Below are positions 1 to 9,748 of a stretch of DNA of 64,000 bases, one piece after another. The stretch covers positions 1 to 64,000 of the forward strand of contig NKIO01000004.1 of the NCBI GenBank assembly GCA_002255935.1. The letters run 5' to 3'. Both the position numbers and the translations under genes were made by a program. This DNA comes from Comamonadaceae bacterium PBBC2. GTDB taxonomy: Bacteria; Pseudomonadota; Gammaproteobacteria; Burkholderiales; Burkholderiaceae_C. The notes under the pieces are model-generated. The model was not told the DNA's origin and searched no databases. It was given only the letters and a program-made list of their open reading frames with translations. Positions within the stretch are counted from its first letter, which is position 1. Every line of letters starts with the position of its first letter.

Positions 1-1114
<1,114 letters not shown>

Positions 1115-1300
1115 GAGGGTCTTCTCTCAGATGGTGGATTTCGACCGGTCCGCCGACGACCTTCGATCGGAAGGTGGACGCCGGCAGGCTCTGGACACTG
1201 CAGCCTTGGACTGTATCATGCTGCAACGCACCAATACTGAGCCCTGCGTCTTACATCGACTTGACGCTGCGCGCTTGCCTTCAATCGGAAGTACACACAA

Positions 1301-2224
1301 ATGGCCAAAATATTCATCGATGGCGAAGCCGGCACCACAGGCCTGCAAATCCGTGAACGCCTGGCGCTCATGCCCCAAGTGCAGGTGCTGAGCATCGACC
1401 CCGCCCGCCGCAAAGACCCAGAGGCCAAACGCGAGTTGATGGCCGAAGCCGATCTGGTGGTGCTGTGCCTGCACGACGATGCCGCCATCGAGTCGGTCGC
1501 CATGATCGACAGCTTGCCCGGCCCAAAGCCCCGCATCGTGGATGCCTCCACCGCGCACCGCTGCAACCCTGACTGGGTTTACGGTTTCCCTGAATTGGCC
1601 GCAGGCCAGCGCGAAGCCGTGATCGCCGCCAGCCGCGTGGCCAACCCCGGCTGCTACGCCACCGGTGCCATTGCGCTGTTGCGCCCTCTGGTCGATGCCG
1701 GCTTGGTGCCTGCCCACTACCCGGTCTGCCTGCCGTCGGTGAGCGGGTATTCGGGCGGTGGCCGCACCATGATCGAAGACTACGAAGCAGGCAAAGCGCC
1801 TTTGTATGAGGCTTATGCGCTGGGCCTCCAGCACAAGCACATCCCTGAAATCATGCGTTTCACGGGCTTGAGCTGCCGGCCTTTGTTTGTGCCGGCGGTG
1901 GGCAATTTCCGCCAAGGCATGCTGGTGCAACTGCCCTTGCACCTGGACGCCCTGCCCGGCCAACCCAAGGCGGCGGACTTGCACGAAGCCCTGCGCGCCC
2001 ATTACGCCCCGAGCCAAGCGGCAGGCGGCTGGGTCAGCGTGGAGCCTGCGACCGACAACGGCAAGCTCGACGCCCTGGCCTTGAACGACACCAACAAGCT
2101 GGAACTGCGCGTGTTCGCCAACGAGGCAGCCCGCCACGCGGTGTTGATCGCCCGTCTGGACAACCTGGGCAAAGGCGCCAGCGGCGCCGCCGTGCAAAAC
2201 ATCCAGCTGATGCTGGGGCTGTGA
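1301..2224 (+). CDS. argC: N-acetyl-gamma-glutamyl-phosphate reductase (short type)
   Basis: Third step of arginine biosynthesis: NADPH-dependent reduction of N-acetylglutamyl phosphate to the semialdehyde, in the cytoplasm. At 307 aa it belongs to the shorter ArgC branch, with N-terminal [10 protein letters not shown] in the dinucleotide-binding region and catalytic Cys118 in NPGCYATG. Other arg genes are not nearby. Its 3' end is 3 bp from the end of convergent recX, so there is no room for a terminator between them. Here it sits between sucC and recX. The ATG at 1301 fits the family N-terminus; no strong ribosome binding site is visible. Confidence 0.95.
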   Translation: MAKIFIDGEAGTTGLQIRERLALMPQVQVLSIDPARRKDPEAKRELMAEADLVVLCLHDDAAIESVAMIDSLPGPKPRIVDASTAHRCNPDWVYGFPELAAGQREAVIAASRVANPGCYATGAIALLRPLVDAGLVPAHYPVCLPSVSGYSGGGRTMIEDYEAGKAPLYEAYALGLQHKHIPEIMRFTGLSCRPLFVPAVGNFRQGMLVQLPLHLDALPGQPKAADLHEALRAHYAPSQAAGGWVSVEPATDNGKLDALALNDTNKLELRVFANEAARHAVLIARLDNLGKGASGAAVQNIQLMLGL

Positions 2225-2227
2225 AGC

Positions 2228-2716
2228 CTACAAATCGTCGTCGCTGCCTTGGATGACCCGGCGTACCACTTCGGCGCCGAAGCCGCGGGTGAGTAAAAAG
2301 CGCATTTGTTTGGCTTTTTGCGCGGCGTCTTCGGGGGGCTGTCCGAATTTCTTTCGCCAAACCTCCTGAGCTCGGCTCAGTTCGGTCTCGCGCAAGCCCG
2401 CCATGGCCTCGGCCACGGCTTCGCCAGACAGGCCTTTGGCCGCCAGTTCTTGCTTGATGCGGCCCGCGCCCAGCTTGCTTGCTCGCCGGTGCACCACCGA
2501 CTCGATGGCCCGGCCATCGTTGATGAAGTCACGGGCCTGCAATTCGTCGAGTGCCTTGGCCAGCTCGCCAGGCACTTCTTCGTGGGGTGCCAGTTTGCGC
2601 TCCAGCTCGGCCCGTGAATGCTCCCGCTGGCTCAAAAGCCGCAGTGCGCGGCCTTTGAGCGAGGGTTGCAAGTGCAAGCCCTTGCGGGCGGGCGATGCGC
2701 TGGGTTCATCGCGCAT
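2228..2716 (-). CDS. recX: Regulatory protein RecX
   Basis: RecX binds RecA filaments and limits RecA activity. The 162 aa protein has the three-helix repeats of the family, for example LKGRALRLLSQREHSRAELE near the start and a C-terminal FLLTRGFGAEVVRRVI. The ORF track begins at a TTG five residues earlier; the ATG at 2716 (MRDEPSASP) is preferred because a GAGGA site overlapping the recA stop lies about 8 bases upstream. Eleven bases separate it from recA on the same strand, so the two are probably co-transcribed and share the SOS promoter. The N-terminal 15 residues are poorly conserved in the family. Confidence 0.92.
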   Translation of the reverse strand: MRDEPSASPARKGLHLQPSLKGRALRLLSQREHSRAELERKLAPHEEVPGELAKALDELQARDFINDGRAIESVVHRRASKLGAGRIKQELAAKGLSGEAVAEAMAGLRETELSRAQEVWRKKFGQPPEDAAQKAKQMRFLLTRGFGAEVVRRVIQGSDDDL

Positions 2717-2727
2717 GCTGGCGGTCC

Positions 2728-3822
2728 TCAAGCGGCGATTTCGCCGGCGTCTTTGGCGCCTTTGGCCGCTTTGGTGGCCTTGGCCGGTGCAGCGGTGGTT
2801 TCACCCGCTGCGCCTGCCAGCAAAGGGATGCCCAGCGAATCACGCACCTTGTTTTCGATCTCGAAAGCCAGGTCGGGGTTTTCGCGCAGGAATTCGCGGG
2901 CGTTGTCACGGCCTTGGCCGATCTTCTCGCCCTGGTAGGCGTACCAGGCGCCGGATTTCTCGATGATCTTGGCTTCCACGCCCATGTCGATCACCTCGCC
3001 TTCGCGGCTGATGCCCTCGCCAAACAGGATGTCGAACTCGGCCGTCTTGAAGGGCGGTGCGACTTTGTTCTTGACCACTTTGACCTTGGTTTCGTTGCCG
3101 ATCGCGTCGTCACCCTTTTTGATGGTGCCGGTGCGGCGGATGTCCAAGCGGACCGATGCGTAGAACTTGAGCGCATTGCCGCCGGTGGTGGTTTCGGGGC
3201 TGCCGAACATCACACCGATCTTCATGCGGATCTGGTTGATGAAGATGACGGTGCAGTTGGTCTTCTTGATGGTGGCGGTCAGCTTGCGCAGGGCCTGGCT
3301 CATCAGACGCGCTTGCAGGCCGGGCAGGCTGTCGCCCATGTCGCCTTCGATTTCGGCTTTGGGGGTCAAGGCGGCCACCGAGTCGACCACGACCAGGTCC
3401 ACTGCGCCCGAGCGCACCAGGCTGTCGACGATTTCGAGGGCTTGCTCGCCGGTGTCGGGCTGGCTGATCAGCAGGTCTTGCAGGTTCACACCCAGGTTTT
3501 GGGCGTATTGCACATCCAGCGCATGCTCGGCGTCCACAAAGGCGCAGGTGCCACCCAGGCGTTGCATTTCGGAGATGACTTGCAAAGTCAAAGTGGTCTT
3601 GCCCGAGGATTCAGGGCCGTAGATTTCGATCACGCGGCCGCGGGGCAGACCACCGACGCCCAAGGCGATGTCCAGACCGAGCGAGCCGGTGGAGACGACC
3701 TGGATGTCTTCGATCACTTCGCCCTCGCCCAGGCGCATGATGGTGCCTTTGCCAAACTGCTTTTCGATCTGGGCCAGGGCGGCTTGCAGGGCTTTGGCTT
3801 TTTCGGTGTTCACTTCGCTCAT
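2728..3822 (-). CDS. recA: Recombinase RecA
   Basis: ATP-dependent strand-exchange protein for homologous recombination and the coprotease that triggers LexA self-cleavage. The 364 aa protein carries Walker [11 protein letters not shown] near residue 70, Walker B-type VVVDSVAAL, and the loop region [20 protein letters not shown]. The C-terminus is the usual acidic/Lys-Ala-rich tail. The track start is 7 residues too long; [11 protein letters not shown] at 3822 is preceded by AAGGAG at ideal spacing. A LexA box lies about 60 bp upstream. recX follows directly. Confidence 0.99.
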   Translation of the reverse strand: MSEVNTEKAKALQAALAQIEKQFGKGTIMRLGEGEVIEDIQVVSTGSLGLDIALGVGGLPRGRVIEIYGPESSGKTTLTLQVISEMQRLGGTCAFVDAEHALDVQYAQNLGVNLQDLLISQPDTGEQALEIVDSLVRSGAVDLVVVDSVAALTPKAEIEGDMGDSLPGLQARLMSQALRKLTATIKKTNCTVIFINQIRMKIGVMFGSPETTTGGNALKFYASVRLDIRRTGTIKKGDDAIGNETKVKVVKNKVAPPFKTAEFDILFGEGISREGEVIDMGVEAKIIEKSGAWYAYQGEKIGQGRDNAREFLRENPDLAFEIENKVRDSLGIPLLAGAAGETTAAPAKATKAAKGAKDAGEIAA

Positions 3823-3880
3823 GAAAATCTCCTTGAATATCAACGGGTTGGGGCATCCGCTCCCTTGAAAGCTTGTGCTT

Positions 3881-3900
3881 TACTGGATGCGTGAACAGTA
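3881..3900. promoter_or_regulatory. LexA (SOS) box of recA
   Basis: TACTGGATGCGTGAACAGTA matches the 20 bp LexA consensus layout TACTG-N10-CAGTA exactly at both conserved ends. It overlaps a second small palindrome, ACAGTACTGT (3895-3904). It lies in the divergent region between recA and the MarR-like gene, 58 bp from the recA start codon. SOS repression of recA-recX is the expected role; an effect on the divergent regulator is possible. Confidence 0.85.
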
Positions 3901-3964
3901 CTGTAAACGAACTGTACAAACGAGTAAACGGTATTTTTGGTCAGTTTGCCTTATCATTTGCGGC

Positions 3965-4468
3965 ATGCGCAATCTGCCACCCATCACCCCTGCGGAGCCC
4001 CCCAAAGCCATGGAGGACCGATGGCGTCAAACCCATTTGGGGCGCTTGCTGGGCCACGCCATGCGGCGATTTGATGAACGCGTGTTGCACCTGATGGCGC
4101 ACAACGAAGGCGTTCCTTTGGCCTTGGCCAATCTGGCCTCGCGTGACCAAATCACGGCGGCGCATGTGCACATCACCCGCCACCTGGCCCTAGAAGGATC
4201 ACGCTTGACCGACCTAGCGCAGGCCGCCGGCATGAGCAAGCAAGCCATGGGCGATTTGGTGGACCAATGCACCGCTTGGGGTCTGGTGCAAAGGCAAGCC
4301 GACCAGAAGGACGCCCGTGCCAAGCGCGTGGTGTTCACGGCCGATGGCTTGGCCTGGCTGCAGGCCTTCAAAGACGCCGTGGCGCAGACCGAAGCCGAAT
4401 TCAAGGAGGCGGTCGGTCACGATGTGGCCACGGTGGTCGCCCTCGGATTGGAAGCCTACGCGCATTGA
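3965..4468 (+). CDS. MarR-like winged-helix transcriptional regulator
   Basis: A 167 aa protein with a MarR-type layout: an N-terminal helix (HLGRLLGHAMRRFDERVL), then a helix-turn-helix around SRLTDLAQAAGMSKQAMGDLVDQC and a wing with DARAKRVVFTADGLAWL. The wing motif D-x-R-x-K-x-V-x-x-T-x-x-G is characteristic. The ligand and target genes cannot be told from sequence. It is transcribed divergently from recA and ends 89 bp before the response regulator gene. The start is uncertain: ATG 3965 (MRNLPPITP) or ATG 4011 (MEDRWRQ), with no strong ribosome binding site for either. The ORF-track start at 3875 lies inside the LexA box and is not credible. Confidence 0.82.
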   Translation: MRNLPPITPAEPPKAMEDRWRQTHLGRLLGHAMRRFDERVLHLMAHNEGVPLALANLASRDQITAAHVHITRHLALEGSRLTDLAQAAGMSKQAMGDLVDQCTAWGLVQRQADQKDARAKRVVFTADGLAWLQAFKDAVAQTEAEFKEAVGHDVATVVALGLEAYAH

Positions 4469-4557
4469 ATGGCCGAACAAGGCCAGAGCTGACACTAAAA
4501 TCAAGCCAGCGTCCGATAGATACCTCTTAAGCGTGACGCAGCCATAAGGAGACAGCC

Positions 4558-5232
4558 ATGCGAATTCTCATTGCCGAAGACGATCAGGTGCTTGCCGACG
4601 GTTTGTTGCGCACCCTGCGCAATGCGGGCGCGGCGGTGGACCACGTGGCCAGTGGCAGCGAGGCCGATGCGGCCTTGATGACCAACAACGAATTCGATTT
4701 GCTGATCCTGGACTTGGGCCTGCCCCGCATGCATGGCCTGGAGGTGCTCAAGCGCTTGCGCTCACGCGGTTCGGTCTTGCCGGTGCTGATCCTCACGGCC
4801 GCTGACAGCGTGGAAGAGCGCGTCAAAGGCTTGGACTACGGCGCCGACGACTACATGGCCAAGCCCTTCAGCCTGCAAGAATTGGAAGCCCGTGTGCGCG
4901 CCCTGACCCGCCGTGGCATGGGCGGCGCCACCTCGCAAATCAAACACGGTCCGCTGATCTATGACCAGTCCGGTCGCGTGGCCACCATCGACGGCAAGAT
5001 GGTCGAGCTGTCGGCACGTGAGCTGGGTTTGCTCGAAGTGTTGCTGCAACGCGCCGGTCGCTTGGTGAGCAAAGACCAATTGGTCGAACGCCTGTGCGAG
5101 TGGGGTGAAGAGGTCAGCAACAACGCGATCGAGGTGTACATCCACCGCCTGCGCAAGAAAATCGAAAAAGGCCCGATCCGCATCGCCACCGTGCGCGGCC
5201 TGGGCTACTGCCTCGAAAAAATCCCGGGTTGA
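4558..5232 (+). CDS. tctD: OmpR-family response regulator (TctD/QseB type)
   Basis: DNA-binding response regulator of 224 aa. The receiver domain has acidic pair D8/D9, probable phosphoacceptor D52 in LILDLGLP, the conserved Thr in LILTA, and Lys in MAKPFS. The C-terminal winged helix ends with NAIEVYIHRLRKKIE and VRGLGYCLEK. AAGGAG sits 7 bases before the ATG. The partner kinase starts 34 bp downstream. In Burkholderiales this subfamily often controls tripartite tricarboxylate transporters, hence the symbol, but no tct transporter genes adjoin it, so the target is open. Confidence 0.9.
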   Translation: MRILIAEDDQVLADGLLRTLRNAGAAVDHVASGSEADAALMTNNEFDLLILDLGLPRMHGLEVLKRLRSRGSVLPVLILTAADSVEERVKGLDYGADDYMAKPFSLQELEARVRALTRRGMGGATSQIKHGPLIYDQSGRVATIDGKMVELSARELGLLEVLLQRAGRLVSKDQLVERLCEWGEEVSNNAIEVYIHRLRKKIEKGPIRIATVRGLGYCLEKIPG

Positions 5233-5266
5233 CCGACGCCGGGATGCCCTCACCTGGGTCTGAGCC

Positions 5267-6730
5267 ATGAAATCCAAAGGTTGGGGCGTCAAGTTATTCA
5301 AACGCGAGCAGCGCTCGCTGTTCGGGGAAATCCTTGACTGGATGCTCACCCCCCTGCTGCTCTTGTGGCCCATCAGTCTGGCCCTGACCTGGCTGGTGGC
5401 ACAAGGGCTGGCCAACAAGCCCTTTGACCGCGCCATGGTCTACAACGTGCAGGCGCTGGCGCAGCAAGTCAGGCTGGGACCCGACAAAAAGGTGGAATTC
5501 AGCCTGCCGCAACCGGCCAGCGAACTCTTGCGTGCCGATGAAACCGACTTGGTTTATTACCAAGTGCGTGGCGCCAACAACGAGCACCTGAGCGGTGACC
5601 GCGATGTGCCCCTGCCATCGGACGAAGAAGAAAAAGGCAGCAGCTACGAAGTGCACATCCGCGACGACGAGATGCGCGGCATGGAAGTGCGCGTGGCCTA
5701 CACCTGGATACGCTTGGACGCCGATGGCAAACGGCCCGCACTGGTGCAGGTGGCCGAGACGCGCGAAAAACGCTCCGTGCTGGCCGCCGAAATCATCAAG
5801 GGGGTGATGCTGCCCCAGTTCGCTTTGCTGCCCTTGGCGGTGCTGTTGGTGTGGCTGGCGCTGGTGCGCGGCATCAAGCCCTTGTCGGAGCTGGAAGAGC
5901 GCATCCGAGCCCGCAAGCCCGACGACCTGAGCCCATTGGACGACAAAGCGGTGCCCATGGAAGTTGCGCCCCTGGTGCTCTCGGTCAACGACTTGCTGGA
6001 GCGCTTGAAAGACTCCATCGTCACGCAAAAACGCTTTTTGGCCGATGCGGCGCACCAGCTCAAAACACCGCTGGCCGGTTTGCGCATGCAGGCCGATTTG
6101 GCGCAGCGCTCAGGCTCGAGCGAAGAAGACCTCAAAAAATCGCTCCAGCAAATCGGCCGCGCCAGCGTGCAAGCCACGCACACCGTGAACCAGTTGCTGT
6201 CACTGGCCCGCGCTGAAGGCGGCGGTGCCAGCGTGCCCCAGCAAGCCTGTGACATGGCCCGCATGGTCAGCGATGTGCTGCAAGACTGCCTGCCCCGCGC
6301 CATGGACAAGGGGCTGGACCTGGGCTACGAAGGCGTGGACCCGGACACCCCTGGCGTCAAAGTGACGGGCAATCCGATCTTGCTCAAAGAGATGGTGCGC
6401 AACCTGGTGGAAAACGCCATGAACTACACACCCTCCACCGACGAACGCCCCGGCGTGATCACCGTGCGCGTGTTGGTGGACCCGTACAGCAAGGCCTTGG
6501 TGTTGCAAGTGGAAGACAACGGCCCGGGCATTCCCGTGCCTGAACGCGAGTTGGTGTTCCAGCCCTTCTACCGGGCTTTGGGCACCAATGTGGACGGCTC
6601 GGGCCTGGGCTTGCCCATCGTCAAAGAAATCGCCCAGCAGCACGGCGCCACGATCAGCATTGACGCCACCTTCGAGCACCAAACGCCACCGGGTGCATGC
6701 TTCACCCTGCGCTTTGCCCCACCCGCCTGA
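5267..6730 (+). CDS. tctE: Sensor histidine kinase (TctE type)
   Basis: Inner-membrane sensor kinase of 487 aa paired with the upstream response regulator. TM1 lies near residues 26-48, a periplasmic sensing region of about 130 residues follows, and TM2 is near 182-200 (FALLPLAVLLVWLALV). A HAMP-like linker comes next, then the dimerisation helix with phosphoacceptor His263 in DAAHQLKTPLAGLRMQ. The ATPase domain shows the N box (NLVENAMNYTP), DNGPGIP and GSGLGLPIVKEIA. The periplasmic part has the two-component sensor N-terminal architecture seen in TctE. No ligand can be assigned. The gene ends in a block of REP-like repeats. Confidence 0.92.
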   Translation: MKSKGWGVKLFKREQRSLFGEILDWMLTPLLLLWPISLALTWLVAQGLANKPFDRAMVYNVQALAQQVRLGPDKKVEFSLPQPASELLRADETDLVYYQVRGANNEHLSGDRDVPLPSDEEEKGSSYEVHIRDDEMRGMEVRVAYTWIRLDADGKRPALVQVAETREKRSVLAAEIIKGVMLPQFALLPLAVLLVWLALVRGIKPLSELEERIRARKPDDLSPLDDKAVPMEVAPLVLSVNDLLERLKDSIVTQKRFLADAAHQLKTPLAGLRMQADLAQRSGSSEEDLKKSLQQIGRASVQATHTVNQLLSLARAEGGGASVPQQACDMARMVSDVLQDCLPRAMDKGLDLGYEGVDPDTPGVKVTGNPILLKEMVRNLVENAMNYTPSTDERPGVITVRVLVDPYSKALVLQVEDNGPGIPVPERELVFQPFYRALGTNVDGSGLGLPIVKEIAQQHGATISIDATFEHQTPPGACFTLRFAPPA

Positions 6731-6743
6731 GCTTTTGCAAACC

Positions 6744-6771
6744 ATCGCCCAACACAGTTGGGCTCCCACAA
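6744..6771 (-). repeat. REP-like hairpin, subfamily CCAAC/GTTGG
   Basis: ATCGCCCAACACAGTTGGGC followed by TCCCACAA. The palindromic core CCCAAC-ACA-GTTGGG is framed by ATCG on one side and GCTCCCACA on the other. The same frame recurs at many other intergenic sites in this window. Confidence 0.85.
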
Positions 6772-6805
6772 GGGGTCACAGCCAGTTGCTTGGTCAGTTT
6801 TAGGG

Positions 6806-7029
6806 GTTGAACTGTGTTCGGCGATTCGCAGCCCACCCCAATCGCTCGAGCCTCACAGCCCATCGCCCAAGCAGCTGGGCTCCCACAACAAGCCAGCGCA
6901 CCTGCCCCAACGATGGGTGCTGTGTGATTTGGGTCTCTGTGGGAGCTGAACTGTGTTCGGCGATTTGCAGCCCACTCCAATCACTCGAGCCTCACAACCC
7001 ATCGCCCAACAAAGTTGGGCACCTACAAG
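6806..7029. repeat. Direct repeat (about 85 bp, period 139 bp) containing four REP-like hairpins
   Basis: Copy 1 (6806-6890) and copy 2 (6945-7029) both run GAACTGTGTTCGGCGATT, then a GCAGCCCAC-C-CCAATC segment with CTCGAGCCTCACA, then CATCGCCCAA-hairpin. Each copy joins a plus-oriented hairpin of the TGAAC/GTTCG type to a minus-oriented one of the CCCAA/TTGGG type. The first plus-oriented element has lost its GTGGGAGC arm; the second (6939-6965) is complete. The stems differ between copies yet stay self-complementary. Confidence 0.8.
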
Positions 7030-7068
7030 GCGACGGTCCATGACAACTCGTTGCGCTGCAAAGAACAA

Positions 7069-7728
7069 TCAGGCCGGTTTGCCCATGTTCAGTTGCAGAC
7101 GCTCGCGCTCGATCACGCGGGCCACGGCGGGCACGGCGGCGACTTTTTGCACAAAGGCCCACAGGTCGGGGTGCTCTTCGGGGGTGATGCCAGCGATCGT
7201 GCCCCAGCGGGTGAAGGTCAGGGCGTAAGCGTCGAGCACACCGAACTGCTCACCGGTCAGCCAAGCCTGGCCTTTGGCCGCAGCCGCTTGCACCAGCGCC
7301 TGCAGCTCGCCCAGTTGTTGGCGGAACACTTGGATGTTGTAGGGCTTGAGCGCCGCCTGCACTTCGGGCAGATCCGAAAATTTTTGCGGCATGAAGATGT
7401 GCGTGAAGGTCGGGTGCACCGTGTTGTTCATCCAAGCCAAGGTGGAGATGGCCTGCGCACGGGCGATCGGCTCGGTGGGCAAAAAGCCCGCCTGCGGGAA
7501 GATCTGGTCCAGGTGCAGTGCAATCGCCACGATCTGCGTGATCACCTGGCCGTTGTTGACCAGCACCGGCACTTGGCCGCGCGGGTTGATGGTCTTGTAC
7601 GCCTCGCTGTTTTGCTCGCCCTTGTGCAGCTTGACCATGCTGGGTTCGAACTCGGCGCCGCTCATCTCGAGCAGCACATGGGGCACAAAAGAACAAGCGC
7701 CAGGGGCGAAATACAGTTTCAGGCTCAT
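7069..7728 (-). CDS. Glutathione S-transferase family protein (beta-class-like)
   Basis: Cytosolic GST-fold protein of 219 aa. The thioredoxin-like N-terminal domain starts KLYFAPGACSFVPH, where the GACS segment places the Cys/Ser active-site residues of bacterial beta-class enzymes, and NPRGQVPVL holds the cis-proline that contacts glutathione. The helical C-terminal domain includes FGVLDAYALTFTRWG, with the N-capping Asp. The substrate is unknown. It lies 19 bp downstream of a small membrane-anchored protein gene and birA on the same strand, so it is probably the last gene of that operon. Confidence 0.9.
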   Translation of the reverse strand: MSLKLYFAPGACSFVPHVLLEMSGAEFEPSMVKLHKGEQNSEAYKTINPRGQVPVLVNNGQVITQIVAIALHLDQIFPQAGFLPTEPIARAQAISTLAWMNNTVHPTFTHIFMPQKFSDLPEVQAALKPYNIQVFRQQLGELQALVQAAAAKGQAWLTGEQFGVLDAYALTFTRWGTIAGITPEEHPDLWAFVQKVAAVPAVARVIERERLQLNMGKPA

Positions 7729-7747
7729 CGGGCAATCTCCGGAAGAT

Positions 7748-8188
7748 TTATTTGGAAGCAGGTTTGGCGGGTGCCGAATTGGATGGGGCGACAGGTGACG
7801 CTGCCGTCACGGGTGCAGACGCGGTGGTGGCCGGTGCTGCAGCCGCAGGTTTGGCAGAGACCGCAGTGGTTTCAGGCGTTGCGGCCTTGCTGGCCGTTGG
7901 CGCAGGCACTGAGCCAGTCACTGAGGCAGGCTCTGAGCCAGGTACTGAAGCAGGCAGTGGGGCAGGCTCTGACGCAGGTTCAACAGCTGTGGTGGAAACA
8001 GCAGGCGCAGAAGCCGCTTGCCCCGGGATGCTGACCTTCAAGGCCTCGGGTTGGATTTGTTGCTGCAAGCGCTCGGGTTCGCGCTGCACGTTGGGGCCCC
8101 AGCCCCAGCGCGCAAAGGCATCCCATTGCCAAGCCAGGGCCACCAGGTTGAGCAAGAGCAAAACGCCAATCCACCCGCGCATCTTCAT
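7748..8188 (-). CDS. Hypothetical membrane-anchored Ala/Pro/Ser-rich protein
   Basis: A 146 aa protein of unknown function. Residues 4-22 (RGWIGVLLLLNLVALAWQW) form one N-terminal membrane segment or uncleaved signal. After a short charged stretch (REPERLQQQIQPEALKV), residues 58-146 are low-complexity A/P/S/T/V with short repeats such as EPAS and SEPAS. Its ATG overlaps the birA stop by 4 bp (ATGA), so translational coupling to birA is likely. A Tol/SPOR-like accessory role is imaginable, but no SPOR domain is present. The family was not recognised. Confidence 0.8.
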   Translation of the reverse strand: MKMRGWIGVLLLLNLVALAWQWDAFARWGWGPNVQREPERLQQQIQPEALKVSIPGQAASAPAVSTTAVEPASEPAPLPASVPGSEPASVTGSVPAPTASKAATPETTAVSAKPAAAAPATTASAPVTAASPVAPSNSAPAKPASK

Positions 8189-8949
8189 GGTTTGTCCTCG
8201 GCAAAGGGTCTGACACTGACTTCGGAGCTGTGGATGTCCAGCACGCCCGCATCCGTCTGCAATCGTAGCGCACCACTGGCGCTGACACCCAGAGACATGC
8301 CCTGTGCGCCATCGCTGGTGTGCACGCGGCGGCCTTTGAGCACATCGCGTGCTTCAAAGCGTTGTTGCCAAGGCGCAAAGCCGGTGTGTTCAAAAGCCAA
8401 AACGGTTTGAATCAAAGGCGCCGCCACCAAGGCCAAGGCCGCGGGGGCGCTGATGTCGGGCAGCCACTCGGTCAATGCCGCAGGTGGTGTGTTCATGCCC
8501 TCGGCAGGGCGCGGGCGGATGTTGAGACCCACACCGATCACCACCTGGCTGCGCCCGCCCATGCTGGCCGCTTCCACCAAAATGCCGCCCAGCTTGCGCT
8601 CTTGCACCCACAAATCGTTGGGCCACTTCAGGCCCACTTGCGGGTGCAGGCTCTCGGCCAAGCTCAGGCCCACCGCCAGCGACAGGCCCGACCAGTCTTT
8701 GGGCGCGATCGGCAGGCTCAGTGAAAAGGTCAGCGAGTCTCCCGGCTGGCTTTGCCACACGCGGCCCATGCGGCCACGGCCTGCGGTCTGGCGCTCGGCC
8801 ACCAGCAGCGTGGGCTCGGTCTGGCCCGCGCGGGCGCGGCGCATGAGTTCGGTGTTGGTCGAGTCCACCTCGGGCAGGATCTCGACGGTGAAGTCGGGCA
8901 GCCAAGGGTAGACCTGCTCCCAGATGGCTTCAGCGGGCCAGGTGCTCAT
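8185..8949 (-). CDS. birA: Biotin--[acetyl-CoA-carboxylase] ligase
   Basis: Attaches biotin to the BCCP subunit of acetyl-CoA carboxylase through biotinyl-AMP. The 254 aa form has the catalytic motif GRGRMGRVWQS, VDSTNTEL near the N-terminus and KWPNDLWV. There is no N-terminal winged helix, so this is a class I, non-repressor BirA. The track start at 9003 (MASTAP) touches a REP-like hairpin; ATG 8949 (MSTWPAEAIW) is preferred. No obvious ribosome binding site is visible for either. It is followed by an overlapping hypothetical gene and a GST gene. Confidence 0.93.
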   Translation of the reverse strand: MSTWPAEAIWEQVYPWLPDFTVEILPEVDSTNTELMRRARAGQTEPTLLVAERQTAGRGRMGRVWQSQPGDSLTFSLSLPIAPKDWSGLSLAVGLSLAESLHPQVGLKWPNDLWVQERKLGGILVEAASMGGRSQVVIGVGLNIRPRPAEGMNTPPAALTEWLPDISAPAALALVAAPLIQTVLAFEHTGFAPWQQRFEARDVLKGRRVHTSDGAQGMSLGVSASGALRLQTDAGVLDIHSSEVSVRPFAEDKP

Positions 8950-9000
8950 GTTTAGATGTTGAGGGCTGTGGCGCACATTCGGCGTGGGTGCTGTGCTGGC

Positions 9001-9027
9001 CATCGCCCAACAAGTTGGGCTCCCACG
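9001..9027 (-). repeat. REP-like hairpin upstream of birA
   Basis: CATCGCCCAACAAGTTGGGC then TCCCAC. Same frame as the other elements, with core CCCAAC-AA-GTTGGG. It lies between the end of the SET gene and birA on the same strand. Confidence 0.85.
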
Positions 9028-9047
9028 GCAGCTTGGCCATGCAGCCC

Positions 9048-9728
9048 TCAGCCTTTCTTGGTGCTCTTCTTGCCCGACTTTTCGCCGGCTTTATCGCTGG
9101 CTTTTTTGCCGGCCTTGGCGTCAGCCTTGGGCTTTTTCTGGGCTCCGGCTTTCACTTTGGGCTTGGCGTCTGCTTTGCCCTTCGCTTTGGATTTGCCCTT
9201 GGCCTTTTTCTGGCCGGGGATCTTGGGTGTGTCTTCGCGGTCCTTGGGCGAGAGCAGCGTGCCTCGGCAGTTCTTGGCGCCGCACCAGCAGGGGTACTCG
9301 GCCAAGAGCTTCTTGGTGTAGGGCTCGTCGATGATCAGGCCGTAGTCGTAGTTCAGCTCTTCACCGGCCTTGATGTTGCGCAGCGCCTTGATGAAAACGC
9401 GCTCGTTGTCTTCGTCGGCTTCGCAGTTGGGGTCGCAGCTGTGGTTGATCCAGCGCGAGGAGTTGCCGCCGTGCAGCGCGTCGATCACCTTGTCCTCGTT
9501 CACATGGAAGTAGAAGGTGTGGTTCGGGTCCTTGGGGTCGTGCGGGTGGCGGTCTTGCGCCTCGTCCCAGCTGATGATCTCACCCACGTACTCGATCAGG
9601 GTCTCGCCCTCGGCGAGGTCTTGCAGGGCGAACACGCCCTTGCCGTGAACGCCGGAGCGGCGGACCTGGATGCGTCGCTTGGATGACGAGGCGGAAGTTG
9701 AAACAGGGGTTTTGGCCACGGCGTTCAA
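9048..9728 (-). CDS. SET-domain protein-lysine methyltransferase with histone-like Lys/Ala tail
   Basis: A 226 aa protein. Residues about 19-150 form a SET domain: RRSGVHGKGVFALQDL, the S-adenosylmethionine/active-site motif WINHSCDPNCEA, then ELNYDYG and a post-SET Cys cluster CWCGAKNCRG. Residues about 155-226 are a Lys/Ala-rich tail (KKAKGKSKAKGKADAKPK) resembling histone H1 or AlgP-type tails. It probably methylates protein lysines; the substrate is unknown. The first possible start is TTG 9728, with a GTG three codons later; no in-frame ATG precedes the domain. It is divergent from topB-SWIB. Confidence 0.87.
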   Translation of the reverse strand: MNAVAKTPVSTSASSSKRRIQVRRSGVHGKGVFALQDLAEGETLIEYVGEIISWDEAQDRHPHDPKDPNHTFYFHVNEDKVIDALHGGNSSRWINHSCDPNCEADEDNERVFIKALRNIKAGEELNYDYGLIIDEPYTKKLLAEYPCWCGAKNCRGTLLSPKDREDTPKIPGQKKAKGKSKAKGKADAKPKVKAGAQKKPKADAKAGKKASDKAGEKSGKKSTKKG

Positions 9729-9748
9729 AAATTTGTTATGGTGAATTC

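Larger units (their letters stand above)
6731..7068. other. Gene-free spacer filled with REP-like repeats
   Basis: These 338 bp lie between the sensor kinase and the end of the convergent GST gene. No credible ORF is present. Nearly all of it consists of REP-like hairpins and a direct repeat, listed separately. Confidence 0.8.

Noticed and set aside
2695-3894. 399 aa plus-strand ORF over recA
   Set aside because: It is the antisense shadow of recA; its His/Asp/Gly-rich composition is typical of shadows in GC-rich DNA and the recA protein on the other strand is unmistakable.
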